Assembly (NCBI RefSeq): GCF_003130705.1
Contig: NZ_CP021354.1
Coordinates: 3,534,001 to 3,598,000, forward strand
Direction of reading: 5' to 3'
Source of the DNA: Rhodococcus oxybenzonivorans
GTDB taxonomy: Bacteria; Actinomycetota; Actinomycetes; Mycobacteriales; Mycobacteriaceae
DNA length: 64,000 bases
A model generated the notes under the pieces. That model searched no databases. It worked only from the letters and a program-made list of their open reading frames with translations, and was not told the DNA's origin. Shown piece by piece: positions 55,574 to 64,000 of this stretch. The number at the start of each line of letters is the position of its first letter. Within the stretch, counting starts at the first letter, position 1. The translations under genes and the position numbers were made by a program.

Positions 55574-57556
55574 TCACCCCACTGTCGTGAATTCCCCCGC
55601 CGCGGACCATCTCTGCCGTTCGGCGGCGAAGGCGACGGTCTGCCCGGCGCGGAATTCCCTGATCGAATCGGTGTGCGCGCTGAGAAACCGCTCATGATCG
55701 GCGAGCGAAAATGTGCCGTCGGTGATGTCGATGCCACCCCCGCGCCCTGCCGCGACGTCAGACCGCAGATCCATCAGTTCCTCCGGTTCCACGGGGTACC
55801 AGGAGATCCGGTCGAAGAAGCGAAGCAACCATGGAGTTCCGTCCTCGAACGGACCGGACTTCTCGGGGTGGCGGTGGTTCCACACTTGGGTCGTGCGGCC
55901 GACGAACTGGTATCCTCCGGGTCCTTCCATTCCGTAGATGCACAGGTACGCCCCGCCGATCCCGACCGCGTTCTCGGGGGTCCAGGTGCGTGCCGGGTTG
56001 TACTTCGTTGTCACGAGCCGATGACGCGGGTCGAGGGGAGTCGCCACGGGCGCGCCGAGGTAGACATCGCCGAGACCGAGCACCATGTATTCGGCGCCGA
56101 ACACGGTGTCGAATACGTCGTCGACACTGCCGAGACCGTTCATGCGGCGGATGAATTCGATGTTCCACGGGCACCAGGGGGCGTCGGCGCGAACTCCGTG
56201 CATGTACCGCTGGATTGCTTCCCGGGTCGAGGGGTCGTCCCAGGACAGCGGCATCCGAACGGACCGACTCGGAACGACGAGCTCGTTCGCCGCGGGCAAT
56301 GCGTCCTCCGCTTCACCGAGCAATCCCATGAGCCTGGGAATGGGCAACACATCCGGATCGACCCGGACTTGCAGCGAACGGATCCCCGGGGTGAGGTCCA
56401 GAAGGCCGGCCGGCTTCTCGATCTCGAGCCGCTGATGCAGCGCGTGGGCCCGGGCCCGAAGAGCAAGATCCAGGGTCATGTCACCGTATTCGACCAGGAC
56501 ATTGTCGTCGCCGGATCGACGGTAGGTGACGGCGGTGTCACCGTCGCGGCGGGCGATCACGCCGTCGTCGCCGTCACCGGTAGTGGAGAACACCGAGGAG
56601 TGCGCAGCGCGACGGGCAGGACCGAGCGCGCGGGTCGACGCCGCCCTACTTGCTTTGATGGGTACGAATCGCACCGTGTTGCCCGGGGCCAGTTGGCCCA
56701 GCTTCCATCGTTCCGCCGCGACCACGGTGACCGGGCAGACGAAACCCCCGAGGCTCGGTCCGTCGGGTCCCAACAGGATCGGGGTGTCCCCGGTGAAGTC
56801 GAGTGCGCCGACGGAATACGCGTTGTCGTGAATGTTGGACGGGTGCAGTCCCGCCTCGCCGCCATCGGTCCGGGCCCAGTCGGGTTTCGGACCGTTCAGC
56901 CGCACCCCGGTGCGGTCCGAATTGAAATGCACCTCGTAATCGGTTCGGTACAACATGTCGATGTCGGACCGGGTGAAGAATTCGGGAGCGCCGTGTGGCC
57001 CTTCGGTGACCGCGATCTCCCAACGTCGGCACATCGCCGGAACATGTTCGGCGGGAATGCCCTTCACGGACCCGTTCACGTCACCGATTGCGAGGATGTC
57101 ACCCTTTCGCAGAATCCGGCCCTGGTGACCGCCGAATTTGCCGAGGGTGAACGTCGAGGCGCTCCCGAGGTAGTCCTCGACCTCGAGACCGCCCTGCACC
57201 AGCACGTAGATGCGCAGTCCGGGACCGGACACGGTACCGACGTCGAGCACTCCCCCAGCCGGTACGTGTATCGGGCGCCATTGCGCCGCCAGGACACCGT
57301 CGACGGTGACCGGTGCCGGTGCACCCGTCACACACACCACCGTGTCCTTGTCGAACTGCAGGGCGGGACCTGCCATGGCGCACTCGAGTCCGGCGGCGCC
57401 CTCGTCGTTTCCGAGCGCACTGTTGCCGAGCCGGAAGGACAGATCGTCCATGGGGCCCGACGGCGGAACCCCGATGTGCCAGTAGCCGGTCCGGCCCGGA
57501 AAGTCCTGCACCGTGGTGAGCATGCCCGGCCGCAGCACGGTGATTTTGCCGGTCAT
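55574..57556 (-). CDS. Carboxyltransferase part of a urea/guanidine-carboxylase-type enzyme
   Basis: The 660-residue protein has an AHS2/KipA-like domain ([21 protein letters not shown] at the start, [24 protein letters not shown]) followed by an AHS1/KipI-like domain ([34 protein letters not shown]). In urea and guanidine carboxylases these follow a biotin carboxylase domain and precede a biotin carrier domain; both are missing here. The protein must therefore work with subunits encoded elsewhere or do something else. The ATG at 57556 overlaps the previous stop by four bases. Confidence 0.85.
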   Translation of the reverse strand: MTGKITVLRPGMLTTVQDFPGRTGYWHIGVPPSGPMDDLSFRLGNSALGNDEGAAGLECAMAGPALQFDKDTVVCVTGAPAPVTVDGVLAAQWRPIHVPAGGVLDVGTVSGPGLRIYVLVQGGLEVEDYLGSASTFTLGKFGGHQGRILRKGDILAIGDVNGSVKGIPAEHVPAMCRRWEIAVTEGPHGAPEFFTRSDIDMLYRTDYEVHFNSDRTGVRLNGPKPDWARTDGGEAGLHPSNIHDNAYSVGALDFTGDTPILLGPDGPSLGGFVCPVTVVAAERWKLGQLAPGNTVRFVPIKASRAASTRALGPARRAAHSSVFSTTGDGDDGVIARRDGDTAVTYRRSGDDNVLVEYGDMTLDLALRARAHALHQRLEIEKPAGLLDLTPGIRSLQVRVDPDVLPIPRLMGLLGEAEDALPAANELVVPSRSVRMPLSWDDPSTREAIQRYMHGVRADAPWCPWNIEFIRRMNGLGSVDDVFDTVFGAEYMVLGLGDVYLGAPVATPLDPRHRLVTTKYNPARTWTPENAVGIGGAYLCIYGMEGPGGYQFVGRTTQVWNHRHPEKSGPFEDGTPWLLRFFDRISWYPVEPEELMDLRSDVAAGRGGGIDITDGTFSLADHERFLSAHTDSIREFRAGQTVAFAAERQRWSAAGEFTTVG

Positions 57557-58209
57557 CGTCGGACCCCCGTCGGGCGTGTCACGATCATGCGCACCGGTGT
57601 CGGATCGAAACCGTTGCACGGGTTGTTGATCTGCGGGCAATTGGACACCAGAACCAGAACATCTCGTTCCGCGCGCAGTGCGAGCCGCTTGCCGGGGGCC
57701 GACAGGCCGTCGACGATTCCCAGTGTCCCGTCCGCCTCGACGGGAACGTTCATGAAAAAGTTGATGTTCGACACGAGGTCGCGCTTGGCTATCCCCCACT
57801 TGGAACCCTCGGCGAGAAAGTTCTCCACGCACGCGTGCTGGTGTTTGGTGTGGTGGCCGTAGCGCAGCGTGTTCGATTCTTGCGAGCAGGCTCCGCCGAC
57901 GGTGTCGTGGGAGCCGACTTCGTCCGCCACCAGGGTCATCAAGGCGTCGTGGTCGTCGGATCTCAGGACACTTCCGGTGGTGAGGAAGAGGTTGCGCTGT
58001 GCAGACACGGTCGCGGCCGCCGAGTACCGCTGCCGGTGGTCGTCTGCGGCGTACACGAGGGTGTCCACGGCCTGATTGCCGTACAGGTCGACGATGGTGA
58101 GGACGTCACCGGCCTCGACGACGGCGGACCACGGCCCGCGGGCCCCGACTTCTTCGTCCAGGACGACCGTTCCCGGTACCAGGGCGGCGGTGTCGATGCT
58201 GGTGGTCAT
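57553..58209 (-). CDS. DUF1989 / urea-carboxylase-associated protein (CgdB/CgdA-like)
   Basis: The 218-residue protein belongs to DUF1989, shown by [11 protein letters not shown], the Cys-containing GGACSQESN and [10 protein letters not shown]. Members next to guanidine carboxylases are carboxyguanidine deiminase subunits. It overlaps both neighbours by four bases, so this operon is tightly coupled. The ATG at 58209 begins the family domain. Deiminase function is inferred from family and operon. Confidence 0.8.
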   Translation of the reverse strand: MTTSIDTAALVPGTVVLDEEVGARGPWSAVVEAGDVLTIVDLYGNQAVDTLVYAADDHRQRYSAAATVSAQRNLFLTTGSVLRSDDHDALMTLVADEVGSHDTVGGACSQESNTLRYGHHTKHQHACVENFLAEGSKWGIAKRDLVSNINFFMNVPVEADGTLGIVDGLSAPGKRLALRAERDVLVLVSNCPQINNPCNGFDPTPVRMIVTRPTGVRR

Positions 58210-59051
58210 GCCTGCTCCTGCCCCTGCGACTGCGCGGCAGCCCAGATGTCTTCTGTGTTGAGGAATGCCCGCCGGTATTCCGGTTCGGCTGCTGCGGGTT
58301 CTTCGATGCGTCTGCCCGACCACGCGAGTACCTCGAGCGCGGTCGTGTCGAAGGTCGGTGACGGGTCCAGCGGGTGAGCGGTATTCGCGATCAGGACGAC
58401 GAGTGGGAGATGCAGAACCAGTTCGACCACTGCGCCCGGTCCCGCCGAACCGATGCTGTTCAGGGAGCCGTCCGCGCCGACTCGTACTCCGTGGAACAAC
58501 GACAGTGACGGTGGCAGATCACGTCGGTCGAGCCCGTGTTTCGCAGCGGCCACCGTGAAGAGTTCGCGGCCTGCCGGTGACGGTGAATGCAACGAACCGT
58601 CACCGTACTTCGCAGCGTTGGACGCGAGCGACGTAGTGCCGCACAGCGCGTCGTGGTGTCCGGATGTGTCCGCGACGACCGTGGCGAGCAACCTGCCTTG
58701 ATCCGACAGCAGCGGATGTCCTTCACCGATATATGCCTGCCACGGCACTTTGACCGTGTCGGCGACGTTCAACCGCTCCCACGGCGCGTCTGCGCGGAAC
58801 AGCAGAAGGTGTGCGCAGGCCAACCCCTCCACATCTCGCAACCGCACACGTGTTCCGCGTTCGAGAACCTTGCTGGTGTATCGGCCGCCTGGAACCGTCT
58901 CGGCCCACGTCAGGGCCGCCGGGTCGACATCGGCCGGGGGCGCCGGCCACGCCGATGCCGGGACCACGGGCATCGATCCGGTGATCGCGCCCGCCTGGGC
59001 GCGCGCGTGTTCTTTCGCGGCAGTGGTGGTCGAGGTATCCACTGAGGTCAT
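58206..59051 (-). CDS. DUF1989 / urea-carboxylase-associated protein, second subunit
   Basis: The 281-residue protein is a longer DUF1989 member with LRDVEGLACAHLLLFRADAP and LCGTTSLASNAAKYGDGS, and an N-terminal extension of about 30 residues. It would be the partner of the 218-residue protein in a heteromeric carboxyguanidine deiminase. It starts one base before the permease stop region ends and overlaps the next gene by four bases. Confidence 0.8.
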   Translation of the reverse strand: MTSVDTSTTTAAKEHARAQAGAITGSMPVVPASAWPAPPADVDPAALTWAETVPGGRYTSKVLERGTRVRLRDVEGLACAHLLLFRADAPWERLNVADTVKVPWQAYIGEGHPLLSDQGRLLATVVADTSGHHDALCGTTSLASNAAKYGDGSLHSPSPAGRELFTVAAAKHGLDRRDLPPSLSLFHGVRVGADGSLNSIGSAGPGAVVELVLHLPLVVLIANTAHPLDPSPTFDTTALEVLAWSGRRIEEPAAAEPEYRRAFLNTEDIWAAAQSQGQEQA

Positions 59052-59052
59052 G

Positions 59053-60627
59053 TCAGGCTCCGATCGTGACGGGGTTGGGGGTGCTGCGGCCGCGCGGGAA
59101 GCACAGAATTCCGAGTCCGATCACAGCGGCGACCGTGACGGGTGCGGCCCACCGCAGAAGCGGGTAGGCACCGCTCGGGTCGAAGACCTCGGCTCTCGGC
59201 CACGAGAGGTTCACCACCATGAGGGCGCCGTAGCCGACAGCCAGAATGTTCACGGGTAGGCCGAGTCGTCCCAGCGAGAAAAGACTCCGGCCGTCCGCGT
59301 CCACCTGCGGACCACCGTGCGGCCAGCCCTTCAGGCGGCGAACCAGGAGGGGCACCGTGACCATCAGATACGCGAGGTAGATCAGGATGATGCAGACACT
59401 CGACAAGGTGGCGAAGATCGCGGAGTTTCCGACGTTCACCGCGAGGATCCCAATGCAGACGACACCGATGAGGACGGACGGTGCGATGGGAGTTCCTGTG
59501 CGAGCGTTCACCTTCGAGAGCATCTGCGAGGCGGGCAACCGACCGTCGCGGGCCATCGAAAAAACCAACCGCGACGCCGCCGTCTGAATGGCGAGTGTGC
59601 AGACAAACACGGCGACCGCGACATCGGCCAGAAGCAATGTGCCCCAGGGCGAACTGAGAATCGACGACAACACGTACGGCAGACCCTCCGCGGCGAGGCG
59701 TCCGTCGATCAAGCTCGGAGCCGCCATGAGCGCGCCGATGATCATCAGGCCACCACCGATCGCCGAAACAGACAGCGCCAGCCGGATCGTGCGCGGGGCC
59801 ACCCGCCGCGGGTTCCGCGTCTCCTCCGCGAGCTCGCCCGCCGAACCGAACCCGACCATCACGTAGGCGGCCATGAGACCGGACACGATCCAGGCCCAGC
59901 CGTATCCGGGGTCGGTGCCCGCCGCACCCGTGTCGAATACGACCTGCGGTCCCCGCTGCGCGTGCGTGAAGAACATGCCGACCACAGCGACGACTCCGAC
60001 GATCTCGCACGTGACACCGATGTTGTTGATGCGCGACATCCAGTTCACACCGATGCAGTTGATGAAAGTGGTGAGTACCAGCAGGACCGATCCGAGCAGG
60101 ACCGCGTTGGCGGCACCGCTGGCGGACGTCAACGTGCTGTCTTCGCCGATGATCTGGAATCCGCTCCACACGTTCGGAAGCACCACCTGCAGTGCGATCG
60201 CCGCGGCCGAGGCTGTGACCATCTGCGCCAGGATCATGAACCATCCGGCGAACCAGCCCACCACCTCCCCGCCCATCCGGCGCGACCACTGGTAGATGGC
60301 ACCGGAAATGGGATACCGGGCAGCCAATTCGGCGAAGTTGAGCGCCACCATGAACTGACCGGCGAATACTACCGGCCACGTCCAGAAGAACGCCGGTCCG
60401 GCGAATCCGAAACCGAGACCGAACAATTGAAAGATCGTCGTGAGGATCGACACGAAGGAGAAGCCGGCCGCGAACGAAGCGAACTTCCCCAGTTTCCGGT
60501 GCAGTTGCTGCTCGTAGCCGAATGTACCGAGGTCGCCGGAGTCGTCAATTCTCTCGGCCCCGGTCGGAACAGGAGGTGCAAGTACCGGTGCGGACGGCGC
60601 TTGCGCAGTCCTCGTAGGTGTACTCAA
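59053..60627 (-). CDS. APC-superfamily permease of the urea/guanidine-carboxylase operon
   Basis: The 524-residue protein has about 12 membrane helices and the APC features FSFVSILTTIFQLFGLG early and FGSAGELAEETRNPRRVAP at the consensus loop. Such permeases are usual first genes in DUF1989 operons and probably import the nitrogen compound. The TTG start at 60627 follows GGAG by seven bases; upstream in-frame ATG codons lie in the TetR promoter region and are rejected. No guanidine riboswitch features were seen in the leader. Confidence 0.88.
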   Translation of the reverse strand: MSTPTRTAQAPSAPVLAPPVPTGAERIDDSGDLGTFGYEQQLHRKLGKFASFAAGFSFVSILTTIFQLFGLGFGFAGPAFFWTWPVVFAGQFMVALNFAELAARYPISGAIYQWSRRMGGEVVGWFAGWFMILAQMVTASAAAIALQVVLPNVWSGFQIIGEDSTLTSASGAANAVLLGSVLLVLTTFINCIGVNWMSRINNIGVTCEIVGVVAVVGMFFTHAQRGPQVVFDTGAAGTDPGYGWAWIVSGLMAAYVMVGFGSAGELAEETRNPRRVAPRTIRLALSVSAIGGGLMIIGALMAAPSLIDGRLAAEGLPYVLSSILSSPWGTLLLADVAVAVFVCTLAIQTAASRLVFSMARDGRLPASQMLSKVNARTGTPIAPSVLIGVVCIGILAVNVGNSAIFATLSSVCIILIYLAYLMVTVPLLVRRLKGWPHGGPQVDADGRSLFSLGRLGLPVNILAVGYGALMVVNLSWPRAEVFDPSGAYPLLRWAAPVTVAAVIGLGILCFPRGRSTPNPVTIGA

Positions 60628-60655
60628 GGGCCTTCTCCTTCGGCGAGAGCAATAT

Positions 60656-60669
60656 CTGTCGATCGATAG
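60656..60669. promoter_or_regulatory. Near-palindrome in the permease/TetR spacer
   Basis: CTGTCGATCGATAG is a 14-base near-perfect palindrome 29 bases before the permease start and a possible TetR site. Confidence 0.35.
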
Positions 60670-60821
60670 TTTTCTCTCGCGCCCGACCGGATGGGTGACG
60701 CGGACGTATACAGATCGGCCCCCGCCGTAACAGGATCGTTGCGAACGTTTCGGAGGTATGACGAAAGGCTCACGGCGGGTGTCCACGGTGGCGTGGAGAA
60801 CCGACCTGACATCATGTGTAG

Positions 60822-61550
60822 GTGAGCACCGGGCCGGGACGACCGCGACTGACCAGTCAACGCAGGCCGGGTCGGACGACGCCCGAGGAGATACTCGACG
60901 CCGCCGGAGAGCTGTTCACCACCAAGGGCTTTGCTGCCACCTCCACGCGCGAGATCGCCGACATGGTGGGCATCAGACAGGCATCGCTCTATCACCACTT
61001 CGCCAACAAGGAGGAGATCCTGGTGGCGCTTCTCGAGGAAACAGTGTCGCCCGCGCTCGCCGCCGCCCGAGTCCTCGAGAAGGTCGATGCGCCTGCCGTC
61101 GTGCGCCTGCACGCACTCGCCACCTATGACGTCACTCAGCTCACCGGCACGCGCTGGAATCTCGGCGCCCTCTACCTCCTGCCCGAGCTACGCACCGAAC
61201 GCTTCGCCCCGTTCCGGGCGCAACGCACTCTTCTGCGCTCGCACTATCAGCACTGCGCCGAACAGGCGCTCACCGAGATCACGGCCGGCGACACCGAATC
61301 AGCACCCGGCCTCACCGATCTCCCTTTTCGCATCGTCGAGAGCGCTATCGCTACCCGGGCGGACGTCGAAAGCGGAGCGGTACCGGCACCGGAGAACACC
61401 GATGCCGCCGCCCTCCTCGCCGACGCCTGCTTGCGCGCACTCGGATGGGCACAGCCCCTCGACGGGATCCGTGCGCAGTCGCGGGTTCTCCTCGACCACA
61501 CGGCAGGTGGCACCTCCCGCGACCTTCGGCCGCCGACGTCGGATCTGTGA
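60822..61550 (+). CDS. TetR-family transcriptional regulator
   Basis: The 242-residue protein has a classic N-terminal helix-turn-helix (GFAATSTREIADMVGIRQAS, LYHHFANKEEIL) and a helical ligand domain. It is divergent from the permease/DUF1989/carboxyltransferase operon, which it probably represses. GTG at 60822 is the likely start; the ribosome site is weak. Confidence 0.85.
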   Translation: MSTGPGRPRLTSQRRPGRTTPEEILDAAGELFTTKGFAATSTREIADMVGIRQASLYHHFANKEEILVALLEETVSPALAAARVLEKVDAPAVVRLHALATYDVTQLTGTRWNLGALYLLPELRTERFAPFRAQRTLLRSHYQHCAEQALTEITAGDTESAPGLTDLPFRIVESAIATRADVESGAVPAPENTDAAALLADACLRALGWAQPLDGIRAQSRVLLDHTAGGTSRDLRPPTSDL

Positions 61551-61589
61551 GATAAAGTCTGGCGAACGCTTACTACCTGGGGGGTTATC

Positions 61590-61919
61590 TTGAGCGATGT
61601 CTTCGTCGTCACAGACGGCATTCGGCGTTACGGTGCGACGGCGGCGCAGGCCGCGGAGCAGATCAGTAGTGCTGCAGCGATCGACCTCGGTGCCGACCTC
61701 GCCGCGCTGGCGCCGGTGTTCGGCCCGATCGGAGCCGACTTTCTCGCGTCCTTCGCGGTGGCGCAGGGCAACCACGCCAAGTCGGTCGCCGAGCTCGCAT
61801 CCCACTACGCTCACACCGCTGTCGCGTCCGGGGCCACCGCAGACTCCTACGATTTCGTCGACGACGCCAACGGCGGCGCCCTCGGAGACATCGGCGGGGC
61901 CATCGGAGACCTCGCATGA
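61590..61919 (+). CDS. EspC/DUF2580-like type VII secretion target
   Basis: The 109-residue helical protein resembles ESX-associated proteins of the EspC/DUF2580 group: two long helices, one with FLASFAVAQGNHAKSVAELA, and an acidic Gly-rich tail. It would be secreted with or by a type VII system; no secretion machinery genes are present here. The TTG start follows a run of six G. Its stop overlaps the next start (ATGA). Confidence 0.65.
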   Translation: MSDVFVVTDGIRRYGATAAQAAEQISSAAAIDLGADLAALAPVFGPIGADFLASFAVAQGNHAKSVAELASHYAHTAVASGATADSYDFVDDANGGALGDIGGAIGDLA

Positions 61920-63340
61920 CGTCTCCCGAGCCCGCCGGCGACATCGCGCACCCGTCGATTCTGGATCTGCTGCAGGGTTCCGCGTTCGGTGAGGCGGTGA
62001 ACACGCCTCTGCCGAGCACGCCGCTCGAGGCGCTGCAGAGTTCGCCGCTCGGCCCGCTACTCGACACCCCGATCGGCGTGCCGGCGCTGCCCGAACTCCC
62101 ACCGTTGCCTGCTCTTCCGCCGTTGCCTGCTCTTCCGCCGTTGCCGCCCAATCCGGTGGAGGCCCTCCTCCAGGGACAAGGCCTGCCCGGACTGCCGGGA
62201 ATCGACGAGTTGTTCAAGCCACTCACCGACCTCGCGGGCACGTTCGGTACCGGGACGTTCGGCTCCGTCGATCCGACATCGGTGCTCGACATGTCCTCCG
62301 GACTGATCGACCAGGCCATTTCGCTCAGCATGTCGGGACTGAAGGCGCTCGATCAGATCTGGCAGAGCCAGGCGGCGCAGGCCGCGCAGGTCCAAGGACA
62401 GCAGGCTCAGGTAAGCGGCGCAGAGCTGAGCGAGCGTGGCACGCAGATTTCCGGGACCACCCAGACCGCCGCTGCGTCGGTGGCCCGTGGCAACGCCAAT
62501 CTGATGACCATCTCCGAATCATTCGCCTCCACTGCGGTCGCTGCAGCCCCGATGGTGATGACGCCGCCCGGGCAGGCGATGCTTCTCGCGTCGGCCGCCG
62601 AACACATCAAGGCCGCGATCGGAGTGGTCACGCAGACACGAACCGAGCTGAACGAGCAGACCCTCACCATGAACGGCCTCGCGGCACCGGTGCCCGTGCC
62701 GCCGCCGCCGCCCGGACCGTCCGCCGCAGCGGCGACGTCGCCGTTTGCCGTCGCGGGCACCGTGCTCGAGAGCGTCGGTACCCCGTTGGTCTCCACAGTT
62801 ACCGACAGCCTCGATCAACTCGTTTCGGCCACGACGCAGGCCGCGAGTGTGTCGCCCAGTGACGTGTCCGCCGACTCCGTCGCGGCCAGGTCCGGCTCGC
62901 CCGCGCCGGCCGGTGCAGCGCACGGTGTCCCCGGCTCGGTGGGCATCGCAGGTGGTACCGGAATCGGCATGTACGGCGCCGGCACCGGAACACCTTCTGG
63001 GAGCGTCGCTTCCGTGCCGCGCGCACCGGTGGCCGGTTCCGTTCCGCCAAGCGCTGCCGGTGTGGCGACTCCGGCTGCCACGGGCACGCCAGGAGCACTC
63101 GGCACGTCGACAACGACCGGAGTGGGAACAGCCGGCGGGCCGATGGGCGCGATGGGTGGCGGCGCAGGAATGGCGGGGGCGGGTCGCGGTGGCGACGAAC
63201 AGCTCAGCGGCCGCACCACACCCGGCTACCTCGTGAACGCGGGCGACAGCAACGCCTTCGTCGGCGACCTCCCAATGGTGGCTCCGGCCGTCATCGGCGG
63301 CGAAGAACTCGACGACGGCCAGATCGACGCCAGGAACTGA
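61916..63340 (+). CDS. Pro/Gly/Ala-rich type VII secretion-associated protein
   Basis: The 474-residue protein has a Pro-Leu repeat tract (PALPPLPALPPLPP) at about residues 60-80, a helical central domain (residues 125-245, with LDQIWQSQAAQAAQ and TMNGLAAP) and a Gly/Ala/Thr-rich low-complexity C-terminus. The plan recalls PPE-like or ESX-associated substrates. It overlaps the EspC-like gene by four bases, so the two are probably made together. No PPE motif is present, so the family is not firm. Confidence 0.6.
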   Translation: MTSPEPAGDIAHPSILDLLQGSAFGEAVNTPLPSTPLEALQSSPLGPLLDTPIGVPALPELPPLPALPPLPALPPLPPNPVEALLQGQGLPGLPGIDELFKPLTDLAGTFGTGTFGSVDPTSVLDMSSGLIDQAISLSMSGLKALDQIWQSQAAQAAQVQGQQAQVSGAELSERGTQISGTTQTAAASVARGNANLMTISESFASTAVAAAPMVMTPPGQAMLLASAAEHIKAAIGVVTQTRTELNEQTLTMNGLAAPVPVPPPPPGPSAAAATSPFAVAGTVLESVGTPLVSTVTDSLDQLVSATTQAASVSPSDVSADSVAARSGSPAPAGAAHGVPGSVGIAGGTGIGMYGAGTGTPSGSVASVPRAPVAGSVPPSAAGVATPAATGTPGALGTSTTTGVGTAGGPMGAMGGGAGMAGAGRGGDEQLSGRTTPGYLVNAGDSNAFVGDLPMVAPAVIGGEELDDGQIDARN

Positions 63341-63347
63341 CAGCCGC

Positions 63348-63377
63348 AGGTGGGGCGGAGGCACTGCCGCCCCACCT
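63348..63377. terminator. Bidirectional hairpin terminator
   Basis: AGGTGGGGCGG and CCGCCCCACCT form a perfect 11-base stem with an eight-base loop between converging stops at 63340 and 63386. Confidence 0.75.
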
Positions 63378-63385
63378 CGGTCTGT

Positions 63386-63994
63386 CTACTCGACGAGCGC
63401 TGCTACTTCGTGATCGGTGAGTGTGGTCATCGGAACTCGTCCGGCTGCACGGACCAACTCCACCGCCCGGAACAACGGGCGCTCGGTCAGCGCGGCGTCG
63501 CGCGCCTCGGCACGTAACTGCTCGATGAGCACCGAGGCGATCGCTGCGGCCGGCACCAGTTCGCTCGTGGTCAGTGCGTCGGCCAGCTTCCGCAGCCCCA
63601 GCACGTCCAGTTCACGGCCGCCGTCAGTGGTGTACAACGCCAACGGCACCGCGAGAACGCCGTCGGAATCGGTGATGCGGACACTCACTTCGCTGACCCG
63701 AGCCGAGCGCACCACCACCTCGGCCGCCACCGCCTTCGTGACATCGACGTGACGGGTTCGCAGCCCTCCGGTCGAAAAAATGACACCGTGTTCCAGCAGG
63801 ACCTTGCGGCGCAGGGTGACGAGGGCCGACAGGGCGGTAGGGACGGCGATCACACCGCCCACCACCACGGCCAGCCACAACGGAGTGAAGAAGCTCAGCA
63901 CGGCACCGACGACCACGCCGATCAGTACGGCGATCATCGCGACCCGCCTGAGGCGCGGCGCAATCAGCTCGATGGGGACGAGGTCGAGTGACAC
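63386..63994 (-). CDS. Membrane protein with PH-like C-terminal region, hypothetical
   Basis: The 202-residue protein has two hydrophobic segments near residues 17-52 (VAMIAVLIGVVVGAVLSFF, LAVVVGGVIAVPTALSALV), then a soluble part with VLLEHGVIFSTGGLRTRHVD resembling bacterial PH-like domains. GTG at 63994 is the only start seen, six bases from the window edge, so an upstream start cannot be excluded. Function unknown. Confidence 0.6.
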   Translation of the reverse strand: MSLDLVPIELIAPRLRRVAMIAVLIGVVVGAVLSFFTPLWLAVVVGGVIAVPTALSALVTLRRKVLLEHGVIFSTGGLRTRHVDVTKAVAAEVVVRSARVSEVSVRITDSDGVLAVPLALYTTDGGRELDVLGLRKLADALTTSELVPAAAIASVLIEQLRAEARDAALTERPLFRAVELVRAAGRVPMTTLTDHEVAALVE

Positions 63995-64000
63995 CGGCGG

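Noticed and set aside
55673..57862. Long open frame of over 700 codons on the plus strand opposite the carboxyltransferase gene
   Set aside because: It is antisense to a well-conserved gene, has no recognisable domain and reflects the codon bias of GC-rich DNA.
59317..60669. Open frame of about 450 codons opposite the APC permease
   Set aside because: Charged low-complexity translation typical of a complementary frame; the permease frame has clear membrane helices.
60628..60821. Possible guanidine riboswitch in the permease leader
   Set aside because: I looked for the conserved unpaired motifs of the guanidine-I class on the minus strand and did not see them; a divergent TetR gene is a sufficient regulator.
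1..64000. CRISPR array, tRNA or rRNA genes
   Set aside because: No regularly spaced repeats and no cloverleaf or rRNA signature were noticed on either strand; short tRNA genes could still be missed by eye.

Overview
The window is high-GC actinobacterial DNA, most likely from a Rhodococcus or a close Nocardiaceae relative. The pointers are an MspA-type porin, a secreted cholesterol-oxidase-like flavoenzyme, an EspC/DUF2580-like protein next to a Pro/Gly-rich secretion-associated protein, GTG and TTG starts, and a large load of catabolic genes. No rRNA, tRNA or CRISPR array was seen.

Layout. (1) 1-7300, minus strand: a ribose/xylose-type ABC importer (permease, lipoprotein, permease fused to a beta-propeller, separate propeller, ATPase), headed by the broken 3' end of an MmgE/PrpD gene. 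(2) 7473-29375: a catabolic island bracketed by two paralogous GAF-LuxR regulators. It holds a lone aldehyde dehydrogenase and two parallel hydantoinase/ketone-carboxylase-type cassettes. Cassette 1 (17161-10342) runs zinc-ribbon protein, HyuA, HyuB, Zn-alcohol dehydrogenase, aldehyde dehydrogenase, with a divergent AraC regulator. Cassette 2 (26679-18564) runs HyuA, HyuB, zinc-ribbon protein, SDR, aldehyde dehydrogenase, MmgE/PrpD, with a GAF-LuxR regulator and an MHS-family transporter upstream. (3) 29600-38332: a decayed IS607-type element (TnpA broken by a stop, TnpB by frameshifts), a cold-shock gene, remnants of a cation-efflux gene, an IS3 transposase and an FMN reductase, a P450, and an MspA porin. 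(4) 38587-50365: a cholesterol-oxidase-like enzyme, the first copy of an 848-bp duplicated SDR segment, a broken XRE/MmyB regulator, a Rieske oxygenase with a divergent TetR, a large LuxR-type ATPase regulator, a nonsense-broken DAPG-hydrolase-like gene and IS21 debris. (5) 50680-55558: small membrane proteins, a MarR-membrane-membrane-rhodanese operon with one frameshifted member, the second SDR copy, a YiaA/B-like protein and a secreted protein. (6) 55574-61550: a carboxyltransferase-DUF1989-DUF1989-permease operon of the guanidine/urea carboxylase type with a divergent TetR. (7) 61590-63994: a type VII secretion-like gene pair and a membrane protein.

How it fits together. Region 2 reads as two related routes. 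In each, an ATP-dependent HyuA/HyuB enzyme with a small four-cysteine partner acts next to oxidoreductases that would process an alcohol, aldehyde or ketone. The MmgE/PrpD remnant that overlaps the first ABC permease start links the importer of region 1 to the same family of pathways. The substrate cannot be read from sequence. Regions 3-5 contain an unusual number of broken genes and look like a zone of insertion and decay. All functions are inferred from motifs and gene context; no search was run.
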